NCBI RefSeq assembly: GCF_900100305.1
Contig: NZ_FNEY01000001.1
Location: 62,001-126,000, forward strand
Length of the DNA stretch: 64,000 bases
Origin: Paracidovorax citrulli
GTDB lineage: Bacteria; Pseudomonadota; Gammaproteobacteria; Burkholderiales; Burkholderiaceae_C
Direction of reading: 5' to 3'
The translations under genes were made by a program, and so were the position numbers. Below the pieces are notes generated by a model. The model made no database searches. It was not told the DNA's origin and saw nothing but the letters and a program-made list of their open reading frames with translations. Positions 34,772 through 42,943 of this stretch are shown in pieces. Every line of letters starts with the position of its first letter. Position 1 is the first letter of the stretch.

Positions 34772-34833
34772 ATCCTCGCCGTTCCTCGGCACTCCCGCCC
34801 CGCGCCACCCGAAACGTATTGCCGGCGCACGAA
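34772..34833 (-). promoter_or_regulatory. Consensus PIP box with -10 element
   Basis: On the minus strand TTCGT (34833-34829), 15 bases, TTCGG (34813-34809): an exact fit to TTCGB-N15-TTCGB. A -10-like GAGGAT (34777-34772, fitting xAnnnT) starts 31 bases after it. It sits between phhA and the 128-residue gene, which it should drive. Confidence 0.75.
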
Positions 34834-34901
34834 GTCATCCGGCAGGGCGCCTTCCAACGCAGGCCGGCCCTTCCCGGCCCTGCGCGGTCCTCCGGCGCCC
34901 C

Positions 34902-35741
34902 TCAGGCCGCCACGGCCTCGCGCTCGTCCGCGGCGAACTCGGCCTGCCCGCGCAGGCGCTCGTACACCGGCCCGAAGTCCGGCTCCGTCATCGCGAACAG
35001 CTGCTCGAAGCTGTCGATCACGAAATACGTCTGCTGGTAGGTGTCGATCTTGTAGCGCGTGCGCATGGTGCGTTCCAGCTGCAGCGGCAGGCGCTGCGGC
35101 TCGGGGCTGTTCACCGAATATTCCAGTTCGCCGGAGGAGCTGAGGATGCCCGCCCCGTAGGCACGCAGCGCACCGCGTTCGCGGATCAGGCCGAATTCGA
35201 TCGTGTACCAGTACAGGCGCGACAACATCTCGCAGGCACCCAGCCCGTGCGCCTTCAGGCCCCCCTGGCCGTAGCGCTGCACATAGTCGGCGAACACCGG
35301 GTTGAAGAGCAGCGGCACGTGCCCGAACAGGTCGTGGAAGATGTCCGGCTCCACGATGTAGTCGAACTCCTCGGGCGTGCGGATCCAGTCCGTCACCGGA
35401 AACTTGCGGTTCGCCAGCAGCGTGAAAAAGGGCACCTCGGGAATCAGGCCCGGGACGCCCACGATCTCCCAGCCCGTGGCGCGCTGCAGCCGCTCGTTGA
35501 TCTCGTCGAAGCGCGGGATGCGGTCGCTCGCGCCCAGCGAGGGCAGGGCGGCGATGAAGGCCTCGCTCGCGCGGCCCGGCAGCAGCGCCGACTGGCGGGC
35601 GTACAGGCGCCGGTAGGTGTCGTGGTCCTGCGGCGTGTAGGCCGCATAGTCCTGCGCGCAGGTGTAGTCGCTGCCGGCGCGGGCATAGTCGCCGCGCGGG
35701 GGGCGGTCGGATTGGCCGTAAACGACGGGGGCTTGTCCCAT
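34902..35741 (-). CDS. phhA: Phenylalanine-4-hydroxylase
   Basis: Iron- and tetrahydropterin-dependent monooxygenase of 279 residues that turns phenylalanine into tyrosine. The iron ligands are the two His in DIFHDLFGHVPLL and the Glu in YWYTIEFGL. Other typical segments are GWEIVGVPGLIPEVPFF and the C-terminal QTYFVIDSFEQLF. The ATG at 35741 follows AGGAGA seven bases upstream. The reduced pterin cofactor may come from the FolM-like reductase at 5136-5957. Together with HPPD two genes upstream it forms the head of the tyrosine/homogentisate pathway. Confidence 0.95.
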   Translation of the reverse strand: MGQAPVVYGQSDRPPRGDYARAGSDYTCAQDYAAYTPQDHDTYRRLYARQSALLPGRASEAFIAALPSLGASDRIPRFDEINERLQRATGWEIVGVPGLIPEVPFFTLLANRKFPVTDWIRTPEEFDYIVEPDIFHDLFGHVPLLFNPVFADYVQRYGQGGLKAHGLGACEMLSRLYWYTIEFGLIRERGALRAYGAGILSSSGELEYSVNSPEPQRLPLQLERTMRTRYKIDTYQQTYFVIDSFEQLFAMTEPDFGPVYERLRGQAEFAADEREAVAA

Positions 35742-35799
35742 GGCATGTCTCCTGGTTATGCAATGCGCGGGAATGCCCATGCCAGGGCGCCCCGCGCTG

Positions 35800-36768
35800 T
35801 CAGTCCATCTTGATCTTCGCGGCCTTGATCAGGAAGCCGTACTTCGCGTGCTCCGCGCGCACGAACTGGCCGAAGGTTTCCAGCGTCAGGTCCTCGGCGT
35901 CGATGCCCATCTCCTTGAGCTTCTGCGCACTGTCGGGCTCCTTCATCGCCGCGGTGATGGCCGCCGCATAGCGGCGGGCATCCTCATCGGGCAGCGAGGC
36001 CGGGGCGAACAGCCCGAACCACGTCACCACGTTGAATCCCGGCACCTCGTCGTTGATGCTGCGCACGTCCGGCAGCTCGTCGTCCCGGCCCAGGCTGGTC
36101 ACGCCGAGGGCCTTGAGCTTGCCGGCCTTGACCAGCGGCAGCGACGAGGCGAGGTTGTCGAACAAGAACGCGACCTCTCCCGACTGCAGGGCTTTGAGCG
36201 CGGGCGCGGATCCCTGGAAGGGCACGTGCGCCACGCGCGTATTGGTGAGCGACTTGAACATCTCGGCCGCGATGTGGCCGATGCTGCCGTTGCCGCCCGA
36301 TCCGTAGCGCAACTGGTCGGGGTTCTTCTTGAGGTACTGCACCAGCTCCCCGGTCGTGCGGATGCCCAGCGACTTGGCACGCTCCGCTTCCATGACGAGC
36401 ACGTTGGGCGTGCGCGCCACGAGCGCGATCGGCTTGAAATCCTTCAGCGGGTCGTACGGGAAGCCTGCCTGCAGCCACGGATTCACCGCATGCGTGGCGA
36501 CCGCGCCCATCACCAGCCAGTTGGCGTCCTTCGGAGCCTTGGCCACCAGCGCCGCGCCCGTCGTGCCGCCGGCGCCCGGCTTGTTCTGCACCTCCACGGG
36601 GCCGAGTGTGCCGCGCACGCCCTCCGCCACGATGCGGGCGGACGCGTCCACGGGCCCGCCCGCGGGGTACGGAACGACGATGGTCAGCGGCGCCGAGGCG
36701 TTCTGGGCCTGGACGCTCCAGGCCCCTCCCGCCAGCAGGACGGCCAAAAGGTAACTGCGGCGCAACAT
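35800..36768 (-). CDS. Bug-family tripartite tricarboxylate transporter binding protein
   Basis: Periplasmic binding protein of 322 residues. The signal peptide is about 1-21 (MLRRSYLLAVLLAGGAWSVQA). The mature part has the Bug (TctC) hallmarks: LTIVVPYPAGGPVDASARIVAE, VEVQNKPGAGGTTGAALVAKA, and GGNGSIGHIAAEMFK. Bug proteins are hugely expanded in beta-proteobacteria and mostly lack linked transporters, as here. Its position between HPPD and PhhA genes on the same strand suggests an aromatic or related acid ligand, but that is only context. An upstream start at 36795 is possible. Confidence 0.92.
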   Translation of the reverse strand: MLRRSYLLAVLLAGGAWSVQAQNASAPLTIVVPYPAGGPVDASARIVAEGVRGTLGPVEVQNKPGAGGTTGAALVAKAPKDANWLVMGAVATHAVNPWLQAGFPYDPLKDFKPIALVARTPNVLVMEAERAKSLGIRTTGELVQYLKKNPDQLRYGSGGNGSIGHIAAEMFKSLTNTRVAHVPFQGSAPALKALQSGEVAFLFDNLASSLPLVKAGKLKALGVTSLGRDDELPDVRSINDEVPGFNVVTWFGLFAPASLPDEDARRYAAAITAAMKEPDSAQKLKEMGIDAEDLTLETFGQFVRAEHAKYGFLIKAAKIKMD

Positions 36769-36878
36769 GGGTGTCTCTCTCTCTCTCGTGCTCATTGGGA
36801 CGGCGCAGTATAGAGACGGGGGCCATGCCGATGCAGTTGGTTACGTCAATCGGCCTGCCAATGGCTTTAGGCGTTCTT

Positions 36879-38015
36879 TCAGGCGCCCTGCAGCACCCCG
36901 CGGCGCATCTGGTCGAGCTCGATGCTCTCGAACAGCGCCTTGAAGTTGCCGTTGCCGAAGCCGTCGTCCCCCTTGCGCTGGATGAACTCGAAGAAGATCG
37001 GGCCGAGCTGGTTTTCGCTGAAGATCTGCAGCAGGATCGCGTCCTTCTTGCCGTCGATCAGGATCTTGCGCTTGTGCAGCTCTTCCACGCTCTCGCCGTG
37101 GCCGGGAATGCGCTTGTCCACCAGCTCGTAGTAGGTGTCGATCGTGTCCAGCAGGCGCACGCCGGAGCCGCGCAGGGCGTCCACCGTGGCGTAGAGGTCG
37201 TCCGAGCCCATGGCGATGTGCTGGATGCCCTCGCCGTTGTACATGTCCAGGTATTCCTGGATCTGGCCGGCCTTTTCCTTGCCCTCTTCGTTGATCGGGA
37301 TGCGGATCTTGCCGCAGGGGCTGGTCATGGCCTTGCTCTTCACGCCGGTGACCTGGCCTTCGATGTCGAAGTAGCGGATCTCGCGGAAGTTGAACAGGCG
37401 CTCGTAGAAGTTCGCCCATTCGATCATCCGGCCGCGGTGCACGTTGTGCGTCAGGTGGTCGATGTAGGTCAGGCCGTGGCCCTTGGGATTCAGCGCCTCC
37501 TCGGCGGTCACGCCCGGCAGCGGCTCGAAATCGACGTCGAAGAAGCCGATGTTGCCGATGTCGCCCGGTTGCGCGCCGTTCTTGCCGCGCCAGCGGTCCA
37601 CCAGGTAGATCAGGCTGTCGCCGATGCCCTTGATGGCGGGAATGTTCAGCTCGCCCGGGCCGGCCTGGCCGGCGTAGCCCCAGGCACCCAGGTTCAGCGC
37701 GCGCTCGTAGGCGGCCTTGGCGTCGTGCACGCGGAAGGCGATGGCGCAGACGCTGGGGCCGTGCAGCCGCGCGAAACGCTGCGCGAAACTGTCGGGCTCG
37801 GCGTTGATGATGAAGTTGATTTCGCCCTGGCGGTAGAGCGTCACGTTCTTGTGGCGGTGGCGCGCCACGGGCTTGAAGCCCATGCCCTCGAACACCCGGC
37901 CCATGGCCTGCGGATCGGGAGCGGCGTATTCGATGAATTCGAAGCCGTCGGTACCCATCGGGTTCTCCCAGGCGGCGGTGTCCTGGACGGCGGGGTGGGG
38001 CAGCGGGGTGTTCAT
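36879..38015 (-). CDS. hppD: 4-hydroxyphenylpyruvate dioxygenase
   Basis: Fe(II) dioxygenase of 378 residues that makes homogentisate from 4-hydroxyphenylpyruvate. It has two vicinal-oxygen-chelate halves. The metal ligands are His in [15 protein letters not shown], His in [13 protein letters not shown], and Glu in [27 protein letters not shown] near the N-terminus is typical of the bacterial enzyme. The ATG at 38015 follows CGGAGA. It is upstream of the Bug and phhA genes on the same strand, with gaps of 110 and 58 bases. The remaining homogentisate genes are not in this window. Confidence 0.96.
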   Translation of the reverse strand: MNTPLPHPAVQDTAAWENPMGTDGFEFIEYAAPDPQAMGRVFEGMGFKPVARHRHKNVTLYRQGEINFIINAEPDSFAQRFARLHGPSVCAIAFRVHDAKAAYERALNLGAWGYAGQAGPGELNIPAIKGIGDSLIYLVDRWRGKNGAQPGDIGNIGFFDVDFEPLPGVTAEEALNPKGHGLTYIDHLTHNVHRGRMIEWANFYERLFNFREIRYFDIEGQVTGVKSKAMTSPCGKIRIPINEEGKEKAGQIQEYLDMYNGEGIQHIAMGSDDLYATVDALRGSGVRLLDTIDTYYELVDKRIPGHGESVEELHKRKILIDGKKDAILLQIFSENQLGPIFFEFIQRKGDDGFGNGNFKALFESIELDQMRRGVLQGA

Positions 38016-38179
38016 GCGTTGTCTCCGGGGTTGGCGCGTTGATCTGCGTCATGCCACTGTAGGCGCACGCAGGCTCATGTTTCTGGCATAAACATCGCAA
38101 CGTTGCCGGGCCTGTGCAGGAAAACTGCGTCAAGGGGCCAGGCGGCGCAGCCGGCGGCCGCCTGGTGTCCGCCTGGCGG

Positions 38180-39202
38180 TCATTTCATGGCCATGGAGCC
38201 GGCCTCAGCTCCCGCTCGCTGTACCGGGGCGCGTGGATCGCAGCGCCAGCGCCCTTCCACGCGCAGTCGCTCCTCGGGCGTGAACAACTGCTCGCGCAGC
38301 TTCTGCAGCGCCGGACCGTCGCCCTGTGCGGCCCGCGCCTGCTGGTACTGGTCCAGCCGCTGCTGCCACTGCCGCTCCTCGCCGTCCAGGCGCGCCAGGG
38401 CGTCGGCGGCCGCCGCTCCGTAACGGGCGCTGCGCTCCGCATGGCGCGTCGCGTCGTCGGCCTGGCGGGCATCGAGCGCCGCCGTCTGCTCCGCCACCGC
38501 CTGCGGCGTGGCGTAGGCCTGGCGGGCGGCGCGCAGGTCGGCGGGCAGCGCATCCTCGGCGGCTTGGAGCGCCCGGGCCTTCTCCTGCGGAGAGCGGCCG
38601 GTGTCCTGCAGGATCTCCAGCCGCGCGAGCGTGTGGCGGTCCAGCACTGCTTCGCCCCCGAACAAGGCGGCCGCTTCGCCAGGCTCGAAGAAACGCTCGC
38701 GCAGCCGGTCGCGCTCCTCCATGGAGGCCCGCAGCGCCTTCGGGTCGGACAGGTCCGCAGGTGGCGTCACCGTGCCGAGCGCCGCGCGGTAATCCACGTA
38801 GCGGCCGGCCAGCGCCAGGGCACGCGCACGCACCGCCGCCGGGAAATGGCGGTCCACCAGGCCCTCCAGCCGGCGCTTGAGCGTGGCCGCGTCGGTGGTC
38901 GGCCCGGCGTCCAGGGCTTCCTGCAGCAGGGTTTCCAGCGTGTCGCGCAACCCTGCGCCCAGCAGCGGGTCGGTCTGGAGCGCCTCCAGCTCTGCCGTGG
39001 AGCGGGAGGCCAGGAACCGCGGATCGGGCCCGCCGGACGGCCGGCGCGCGGATGCGGAGGCGTCCGCCACCAGGCGGGTTGCAGGGCGCGCCCCCGCCTC
39101 TCCGGCTCCGTACGCCGTAGCGCGCTGCGCCCACCAGCCGGCCAGGCCCAGCGCCGCGGCCGCCAGCAGCGCAGCAGCCATGCGCCCGCGTGCCGCCGCC
39201 AT
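38180..39202 (-). CDS. Lipase secretion chaperone (LifO/Lif foldase)
   Basis: Membrane-anchored steric foldase of 340 residues. One N-terminal membrane helix (about 7-27) and a Ala/Pro-rich linker lead into a long all-helical domain that wraps the lipase. RERFFEPGEAAALFGGEA is a LifO-type segment, and the helix-rich C-terminal half (EERQWQQRLDQYQQAR) fits the family. It lies three bases after the lipase stop, the standard arrangement; the lipase cannot fold in the periplasm without it. Confidence 0.93.
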   Translation of the reverse strand: MAAARGRMAAALLAAAALGLAGWWAQRATAYGAGEAGARPATRLVADASASARRPSGGPDPRFLASRSTAELEALQTDPLLGAGLRDTLETLLQEALDAGPTTDAATLKRRLEGLVDRHFPAAVRARALALAGRYVDYRAALGTVTPPADLSDPKALRASMEERDRLRERFFEPGEAAALFGGEAVLDRHTLARLEILQDTGRSPQEKARALQAAEDALPADLRAARQAYATPQAVAEQTAALDARQADDATRHAERSARYGAAAADALARLDGEERQWQQRLDQYQQARAAQGDGPALQKLREQLFTPEERLRVEGRWRCDPRAPVQRAGAEAGSMAMK

Positions 39203-39205
39203 CGC

Positions 39206-40162
39206 TCAGAGCCCCTGCTGCTTCAGCCGGTTGGCGTGCTGGCGGTAGAGCGTCACCGGGTCGGGAGAGAACAGGTGCCGCAGCCCCACCATCTGGTTGA
39301 TTTCATCGAGGTGGTTCTGGCGGTAGTCCCCCAGGTGCCGGCCCAGCCGCGAGGAGCAGGCGGACACCAGCCCGTCGTTCGCCTCGCCATGCACCGGCGC
39401 CAGCAGGGCCAGGCCCGCGTCGCTCGGGTCGAGCACGTTCGTGACCGGCTGCGTGCCCGTCCAGGAGTAGTAGCGCACGCCGTTCACCACGTCGGCGCCG
39501 TTGCCGCAACCGCTGGCCAGCCCCTGCGGAAAGCGCCGGTTGAAGTCCGCCGCGCCGGCCGTGGTGAGCGAGTCGAGCGCCGCCGTCGGCTTCTGCGGCA
39601 GGCCGGAGCCGCCCGATGCCGCGCTGATCACCTGCGCGAGCGCACCGGCCGCGGCGCTCGCCACCGATTCGGACACCGAGCCCGGCGGCGCCACGCCGCG
39701 CACCACGTCCGCCACGCGGGAGCCCTTGTTCACCCCGCCGATCGACGTGACCGATGCCACGAGCTGCGGCGCCACGCCCGCCACGTAGCGGATGGTCGGG
39801 CCGCCGTGGGAATGACCGACCAGGTTCACCTTGGCTGCGCCCGTGACCGCCAGCACCTGCTTGACCTGGGCGAGCAGTTGCTCGCCGCGCACCTCGGTGC
39901 TGTTGGTGGCCGACACCTGGGCCACGAACACCTGCGCGCCGTCCCTGCGCAAGGCATCGGGAATGCCGTAGAAATAGTCCACGCCCAGGGCCGAGTCGAA
40001 CCCGAACAGGCCGTGCACCAGCACGATGGGATAGCGCGTCTGGGTGTAGCCGCTCTGCGCATGGGCGGCCGGCACGGTGAATGCGCAGCCCAGGGAAAAG
40101 GCGAGGGCGGCGCGCGCCGCCAGCGCCCTGAAGCGGCCGAGGCCGCGAAGGGTTCCGTTCAT
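39206..40162 (-). CDS. Secreted triacylglycerol lipase (family I.1/I.2)
   Basis: Lipase of 318 residues with a signal peptide (about 1-36, cleavage after AHAQ). The mature part starts TRYPIVLVHGLFGFDSALGVDYFYGIP, the classical Pseudomonas/Burkholderia lipase start with the oxyanion hole. The nucleophile Ser is in GHSHGGPTIRY. Asp and His candidates lie in NDGLVSACSSRLGRHLGDY and QNHLDEINQMVG, which also carry the calcium-site pattern. Such enzymes fold with the foldase encoded next and leave the cell by type II secretion. A 30-base palindrome precedes the gene. Confidence 0.95.
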   Translation of the reverse strand: MNGTLRGLGRFRALAARAALAFSLGCAFTVPAAHAQSGYTQTRYPIVLVHGLFGFDSALGVDYFYGIPDALRRDGAQVFVAQVSATNSTEVRGEQLLAQVKQVLAVTGAAKVNLVGHSHGGPTIRYVAGVAPQLVASVTSIGGVNKGSRVADVVRGVAPPGSVSESVASAAAGALAQVISAASGGSGLPQKPTAALDSLTTAGAADFNRRFPQGLASGCGNGADVVNGVRYYSWTGTQPVTNVLDPSDAGLALLAPVHGEANDGLVSACSSRLGRHLGDYRQNHLDEINQMVGLRHLFSPDPVTLYRQHANRLKQQGL

Positions 40163-40193
40163 GGTTGCTTGTCTCCGTCGTTGTAGTGATGCG

Positions 40194-40223
40194 CACAAAA
40201 AAGAACGACCGTTCTTTTTTGTG
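40194..40223. promoter_or_regulatory. 30-base perfect palindrome upstream of the lipase
   Basis: Arms 40194-40207 and 40210-40223 are perfect complements with a two-base centre (AC). The inner part is AGAACG-AC-CGTTCT. It lies 31 bases before the lipase start, divergent from the Lrp gene. The two-base centre argues for a protein dimer site, for example of a TetR-type fatty-acid regulator, rather than a terminator. Confidence 0.65.
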
Positions 40224-40313
40224 AATTCCATTATTCGCCGCCCATGGCCGCGTTCCACCCGGACAAACCCGGGGAGGGCGCCGGCGGGCCGTGCCCGCAC
40301 ACGCGGGGCTTCG

Positions 40314-40319
40314 TAGAAT
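40314..40319 (+). promoter_or_regulatory. -10-like hexamer of the Lrp-type gene
   Basis: TAGAAT ends eight bases before the ATG at 40328, consistent with transcription starting at or beside the start codon. Confidence 0.45.
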
Positions 40320-40327
40320 CCTGTGCC

Positions 40328-40810
40328 ATGAGCGCTTCCCACGCACTGGACCGGCTTGATCGGGCGATCCTGCGCTGCCTTCAGGACAACGGCCGCGAAA
40401 CCTACGACGTCATCGGCGAACAGGTGGGCCTGTCGCCCAGCGCGGTGCTGCGCCGCGCCAAGCGCCTGGAGGATGCCGGCGTGATCGACCGCTACGTCGC
40501 CCTGGTGCGTCCGGAGGCCGTGGGCCTGGGCCTCACGGCCTACCTCAACGTCCGCCTGGAAAAGCACACCGAAAGCCACAAGCGCAACCCCATGGACCTG
40601 TTCCGCGCGAGCGTCCAGACCTGGCCCGAAGTGGTGGAGTGCTCCGCCCTCACCGGCGAGATGGACTACCTGCTGCGCGTGGTCGTGGCCGACATGGCCC
40701 ACTACAGCCGGTTCATCATGGACACCCTGCTCAAGCACCCCAGCGTGCAGGACTGCAAGACCAGCTTCGTGCTCGACCGCGTGAAGAGCACCACCGCGGT
40801 GCCCGTCTGA
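40328..40810 (+). CDS. Lrp/AsnC-family transcriptional regulator
   Basis: Regulator of 160 residues. The N-terminal winged helix-turn-helix is LDRAILRCLQDNGRETYDVI with GLSPSAVLRRAKRLEDAGVI, and an AsnC-type ligand-binding (RAM) domain follows (VVECSALTGEMDYLLRVVV). Amino acids are the usual effectors. It lies beside the lipase pair and 2.3 kb from the hppD-phhA group; control of aromatic amino acid breakdown is possible but not shown by the sequence. Confidence 0.93.
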   Translation: MSASHALDRLDRAILRCLQDNGRETYDVIGEQVGLSPSAVLRRAKRLEDAGVIDRYVALVRPEAVGLGLTAYLNVRLEKHTESHKRNPMDLFRASVQTWPEVVECSALTGEMDYLLRVVVADMAHYSRFIMDTLLKHPSVQDCKTSFVLDRVKSTTAVPV

Positions 40811-40943
40811 CACATTGGCGACAGATGTTTGCCATTGAATAAGTAGCAACCGAGCGCCGAGGGCAGGGCGTCTGGAACTGCCCGTGCCCGAGAGTTCGGA
40901 AGGCCGGCGTGTGCGTGGTTTCCAGGCCACGGCACGCCATGCG

Positions 40944-40963
40944 CTAGGGGAAAACCCTAAAAT
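40944..40963 (+). promoter_or_regulatory. AGGG-N5-CCCT dyad overlapping a -10 element
   Basis: A dyad AGGG (40945-40949 region) GAAAA CCCT overlaps the -10-like TAAAAT (40958-40963), which ends six bases before the ATG at 40970. A protein on the dyad would block the promoter. The dyad resembles that before cstA (2206-2222). Confidence 0.45.
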
Positions 40964-40969
40964 TCGCGC

Positions 40970-41638
40970 ATGCCCGCGCCTGCCACCGACACCCACCCCC
41001 CGCGCCAGCCCGTGCGGCGCGGCGCGCCTGTCGTGGTGCCGATCCGCTCGCTGGGCCCCGAGCACCGTGGACGCATCGCCGTCCACCTGCTGCGCCTGGA
41101 GCCCGGCGGCCGCTACCTGCGCTTCGGCTACGCCGCATCGGACGAACAGGTGCTGCGCTACGTGCAGCAGCTCGACTTCGTGCGGGACGAGGTGTTCGGC
41201 ATCTACAACCGGCGGCTCGAACTCATCGCCGTCGCCCACCTGGCCTACGGTGACGCGGCCGAGCACCGCAGCTGCGCCGAGTTCGGCGTCTCCGTGCTCG
41301 CCCAGGCCCGGGGCCGCGGCTTCGGCGCCCGGCTCTTCGAGCGCGCCGTGATGCATGCGCGCAACCGGGACGTGCGCATGGTGTTCATCCACGCGCTCAG
41401 CGAAAACACCGCCATGCTGCGCATCGCCCGCAATGCCGGTGCCGTCGTGCGCCGGGACGGCTCGGAATCCGAGGCCTACCTTGAGATCGCGCCCGCAGGC
41501 CTGCAATCGCGCATGGCGCAGAAGGTGGTGCACCGCCTGGCCGAGATGGATTACCAGCTCAAGCGCCAGGCCCGCCAGTTCCGGGCATTTCTTGCGGGGA
41601 TGCAGGCTGCGCGGAGCGGGACGCCGCCGGGGGCGTGA
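40970..41638 (+). CDS. GNAT family N-acetyltransferase
   Basis: Acetyltransferase-like protein of 222 residues. The GNAT core is visible as CAEFGVSVLAQARGRGFGARLFERAV, with the acetyl-CoA loop ARGRGFGA, then VFIHALSENTAMLRIARNAGAVV, the motif B helix. The N-terminal VPIRSLGPEHRGRIAVHLLRL and YLRFGYAASDEQVLRYVQQL match a beta-proteobacterial group of unknown substrate. The C-terminal 40 residues are basic and outside the fold. The mRNA is probably leaderless. Confidence 0.88.
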   Translation: MPAPATDTHPPRQPVRRGAPVVVPIRSLGPEHRGRIAVHLLRLEPGGRYLRFGYAASDEQVLRYVQQLDFVRDEVFGIYNRRLELIAVAHLAYGDAAEHRSCAEFGVSVLAQARGRGFGARLFERAVMHARNRDVRMVFIHALSENTAMLRIARNAGAVVRRDGSESEAYLEIAPAGLQSRMAQKVVHRLAEMDYQLKRQARQFRAFLAGMQAARSGTPPGA

Positions 41639-42056
41639 AGCCTCTTCGCGCTCATCGGAACCTGCCGTCCCGCAAGGCCGTGGCGCGGCCATCGGGCTAT
41701 CTTGATATCCTCCCCGCCGCCAGCGCCACCACCCCCGCCACCAGCAGCGTCTCCACCATCCCCGACGCCAGCCGCAATCCCACCCGCGCCAGCCTCGCCC
41801 ACACCGGCACGTGACCTATCTCGTCCGCCTGCCGTGCTGCCTGTGTAGAGGGGCCGCCGGCCGCCATCGCGCATGGCGCCAGCGCCGCCCCGGAAGGCGG
41901 CATGACAGGAAGCGGCAGCCCGCAGCGGCCGGGCTGCGCCGGGCGAATTCGTGCCAGGGTATGAGGGCCGGTCCGCGGCACGCCAGCGGGGAGTGTCGCG
42001 GGCATCCGCTATCCTTGGAGGCCTGACAACCACCGCACGTCCTGCACACCGAGACC
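41639..42056. other. Intergenic stretch without a confident gene
   Basis: About 420 bases. The only candidate is a minus-strand frame (41697-42005) with a hydrophobic C-terminus, but it has no ribosome site or recognisable domain. I see no RNA gene or clear promoter apart from sequence just before the GTG of the next gene. Confidence 0.5.
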
Positions 42057-42941
42057 GTGTCCGACCCCCACCCTGCGCGCCCCTCCGACCGCGAAGACAA
42101 GCGCACGTTCCTGCAGCGCCTCATCGAATTCATCCATCCCGGCCCCGATTCCAAGGATGAACTGATCGCCACCCTGGCCGAGGCGGAGGACAACGACGTC
42201 ATCAATGCCGATGCGCGCGTGATGCTCGAACGCGTCCTGCGCATGGCCGAGATGACGGCCAGCGACGTGATGGTGCCTGCGCCGCGCATGGACCTGATCG
42301 ACATCGACCAGCCGTTCGAGGCGCTGCTGCACCAGGTGATCGACACCGCCCATTCGCGGTTCCCGGTGTACCAGGGGGAGCGCGAGAACATCATCGGCAT
42401 CCTCATGGCGAAGGACCTGCTCAAGCTGCAGCGGGCGCCCGAGCTGAACCTCCGGGCGTTGCTGCGCTCCGTGGTGTACGTGCCCGAGAGCAAGGGGCTG
42501 AACGACCTGCTGCGCGAGTTCCGCGCCAACCGCATCCACATGGCGGTGGTGATCGACGAGTTCGGCCGGGTGGCCGGGCTGGTCACCATCGAGGACGTGC
42601 TCGAGCAGATCGTGGGCGAGATCGAGGACGAATTCGACATCCCCGAGGACGAGGGCGACATCTTCGCCCTGGCGGACCGGACCTACCGCGTGAGCGGCGA
42701 CACGCCCGTGGAGCGCGTGGCCGAGGCCTTCGACCTGCCCGCCCTCGAAGGCTCCGACAAGGACGAGGAGTTCGAGACCATCGGCGGCCTGATCGCGCAC
42801 GAGCTGGGCCATGCGCCGCGCCGCGGGGAATCGCTGGACCTCGGCGGCCTGCGCTTCGTCGTGCTGCACACCAAGGGCGGCGCGGTGCGCTGGTTCAAGG
42901 TGTCGCCGCAGCCCCCGGGCGCCGAACCGGACGCCGGCTGA
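42057..42941 (+). CDS. corC: CorC/HlyC-family CBS-domain protein
   Basis: Protein of 294 residues without membrane spans. Two CBS domains cover about 68-190: DVMVPAPRMDLIDIDQPFE with RFPVYQGERENIIGILMAKDLL, and ANRIHMAVVIDEFGRVAGLVTIEDVLEQIVGEI. A CorC_HlyC C-terminal domain follows (about 205-285). E. coli CorC is linked to magnesium/cobalt efflux, and the gene commonly precedes lnt, as here with only two bases between. The GTG at 42057 gives the standard charged N-terminus (DKRTFLQRLIEFIHP). Confidence 0.94.
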   Translation: MSDPHPARPSDREDKRTFLQRLIEFIHPGPDSKDELIATLAEAEDNDVINADARVMLERVLRMAEMTASDVMVPAPRMDLIDIDQPFEALLHQVIDTAHSRFPVYQGERENIIGILMAKDLLKLQRAPELNLRALLRSVVYVPESKGLNDLLREFRANRIHMAVVIDEFGRVAGLVTIEDVLEQIVGEIEDEFDIPEDEGDIFALADRTYRVSGDTPVERVAEAFDLPALEGSDKDEEFETIGGLIAHELGHAPRRGESLDLGGLRFVVLHTKGGAVRWFKVSPQPPGAEPDAG

Positions 42942-42943
42942 CC

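Noticed and set aside
32424-35813. A 1129-codon plus-strand frame over fadD, the hydrolase and phhA
   Set aside because: It crosses genes on both strands and has no recognisable domain; the real genes explain the region.
40194-40223. The A/T-flanked palindrome read as an intrinsic terminator
   Set aside because: It lies upstream of two divergent starts, no gene ends there, and the two-base centre cannot form a hairpin loop without opening the stem.
41697-42005. A 102-codon minus-strand frame with a hydrophobic C-terminus
   Set aside because: No start signal and no recognisable domain; the N-terminal half has shadow-type composition.
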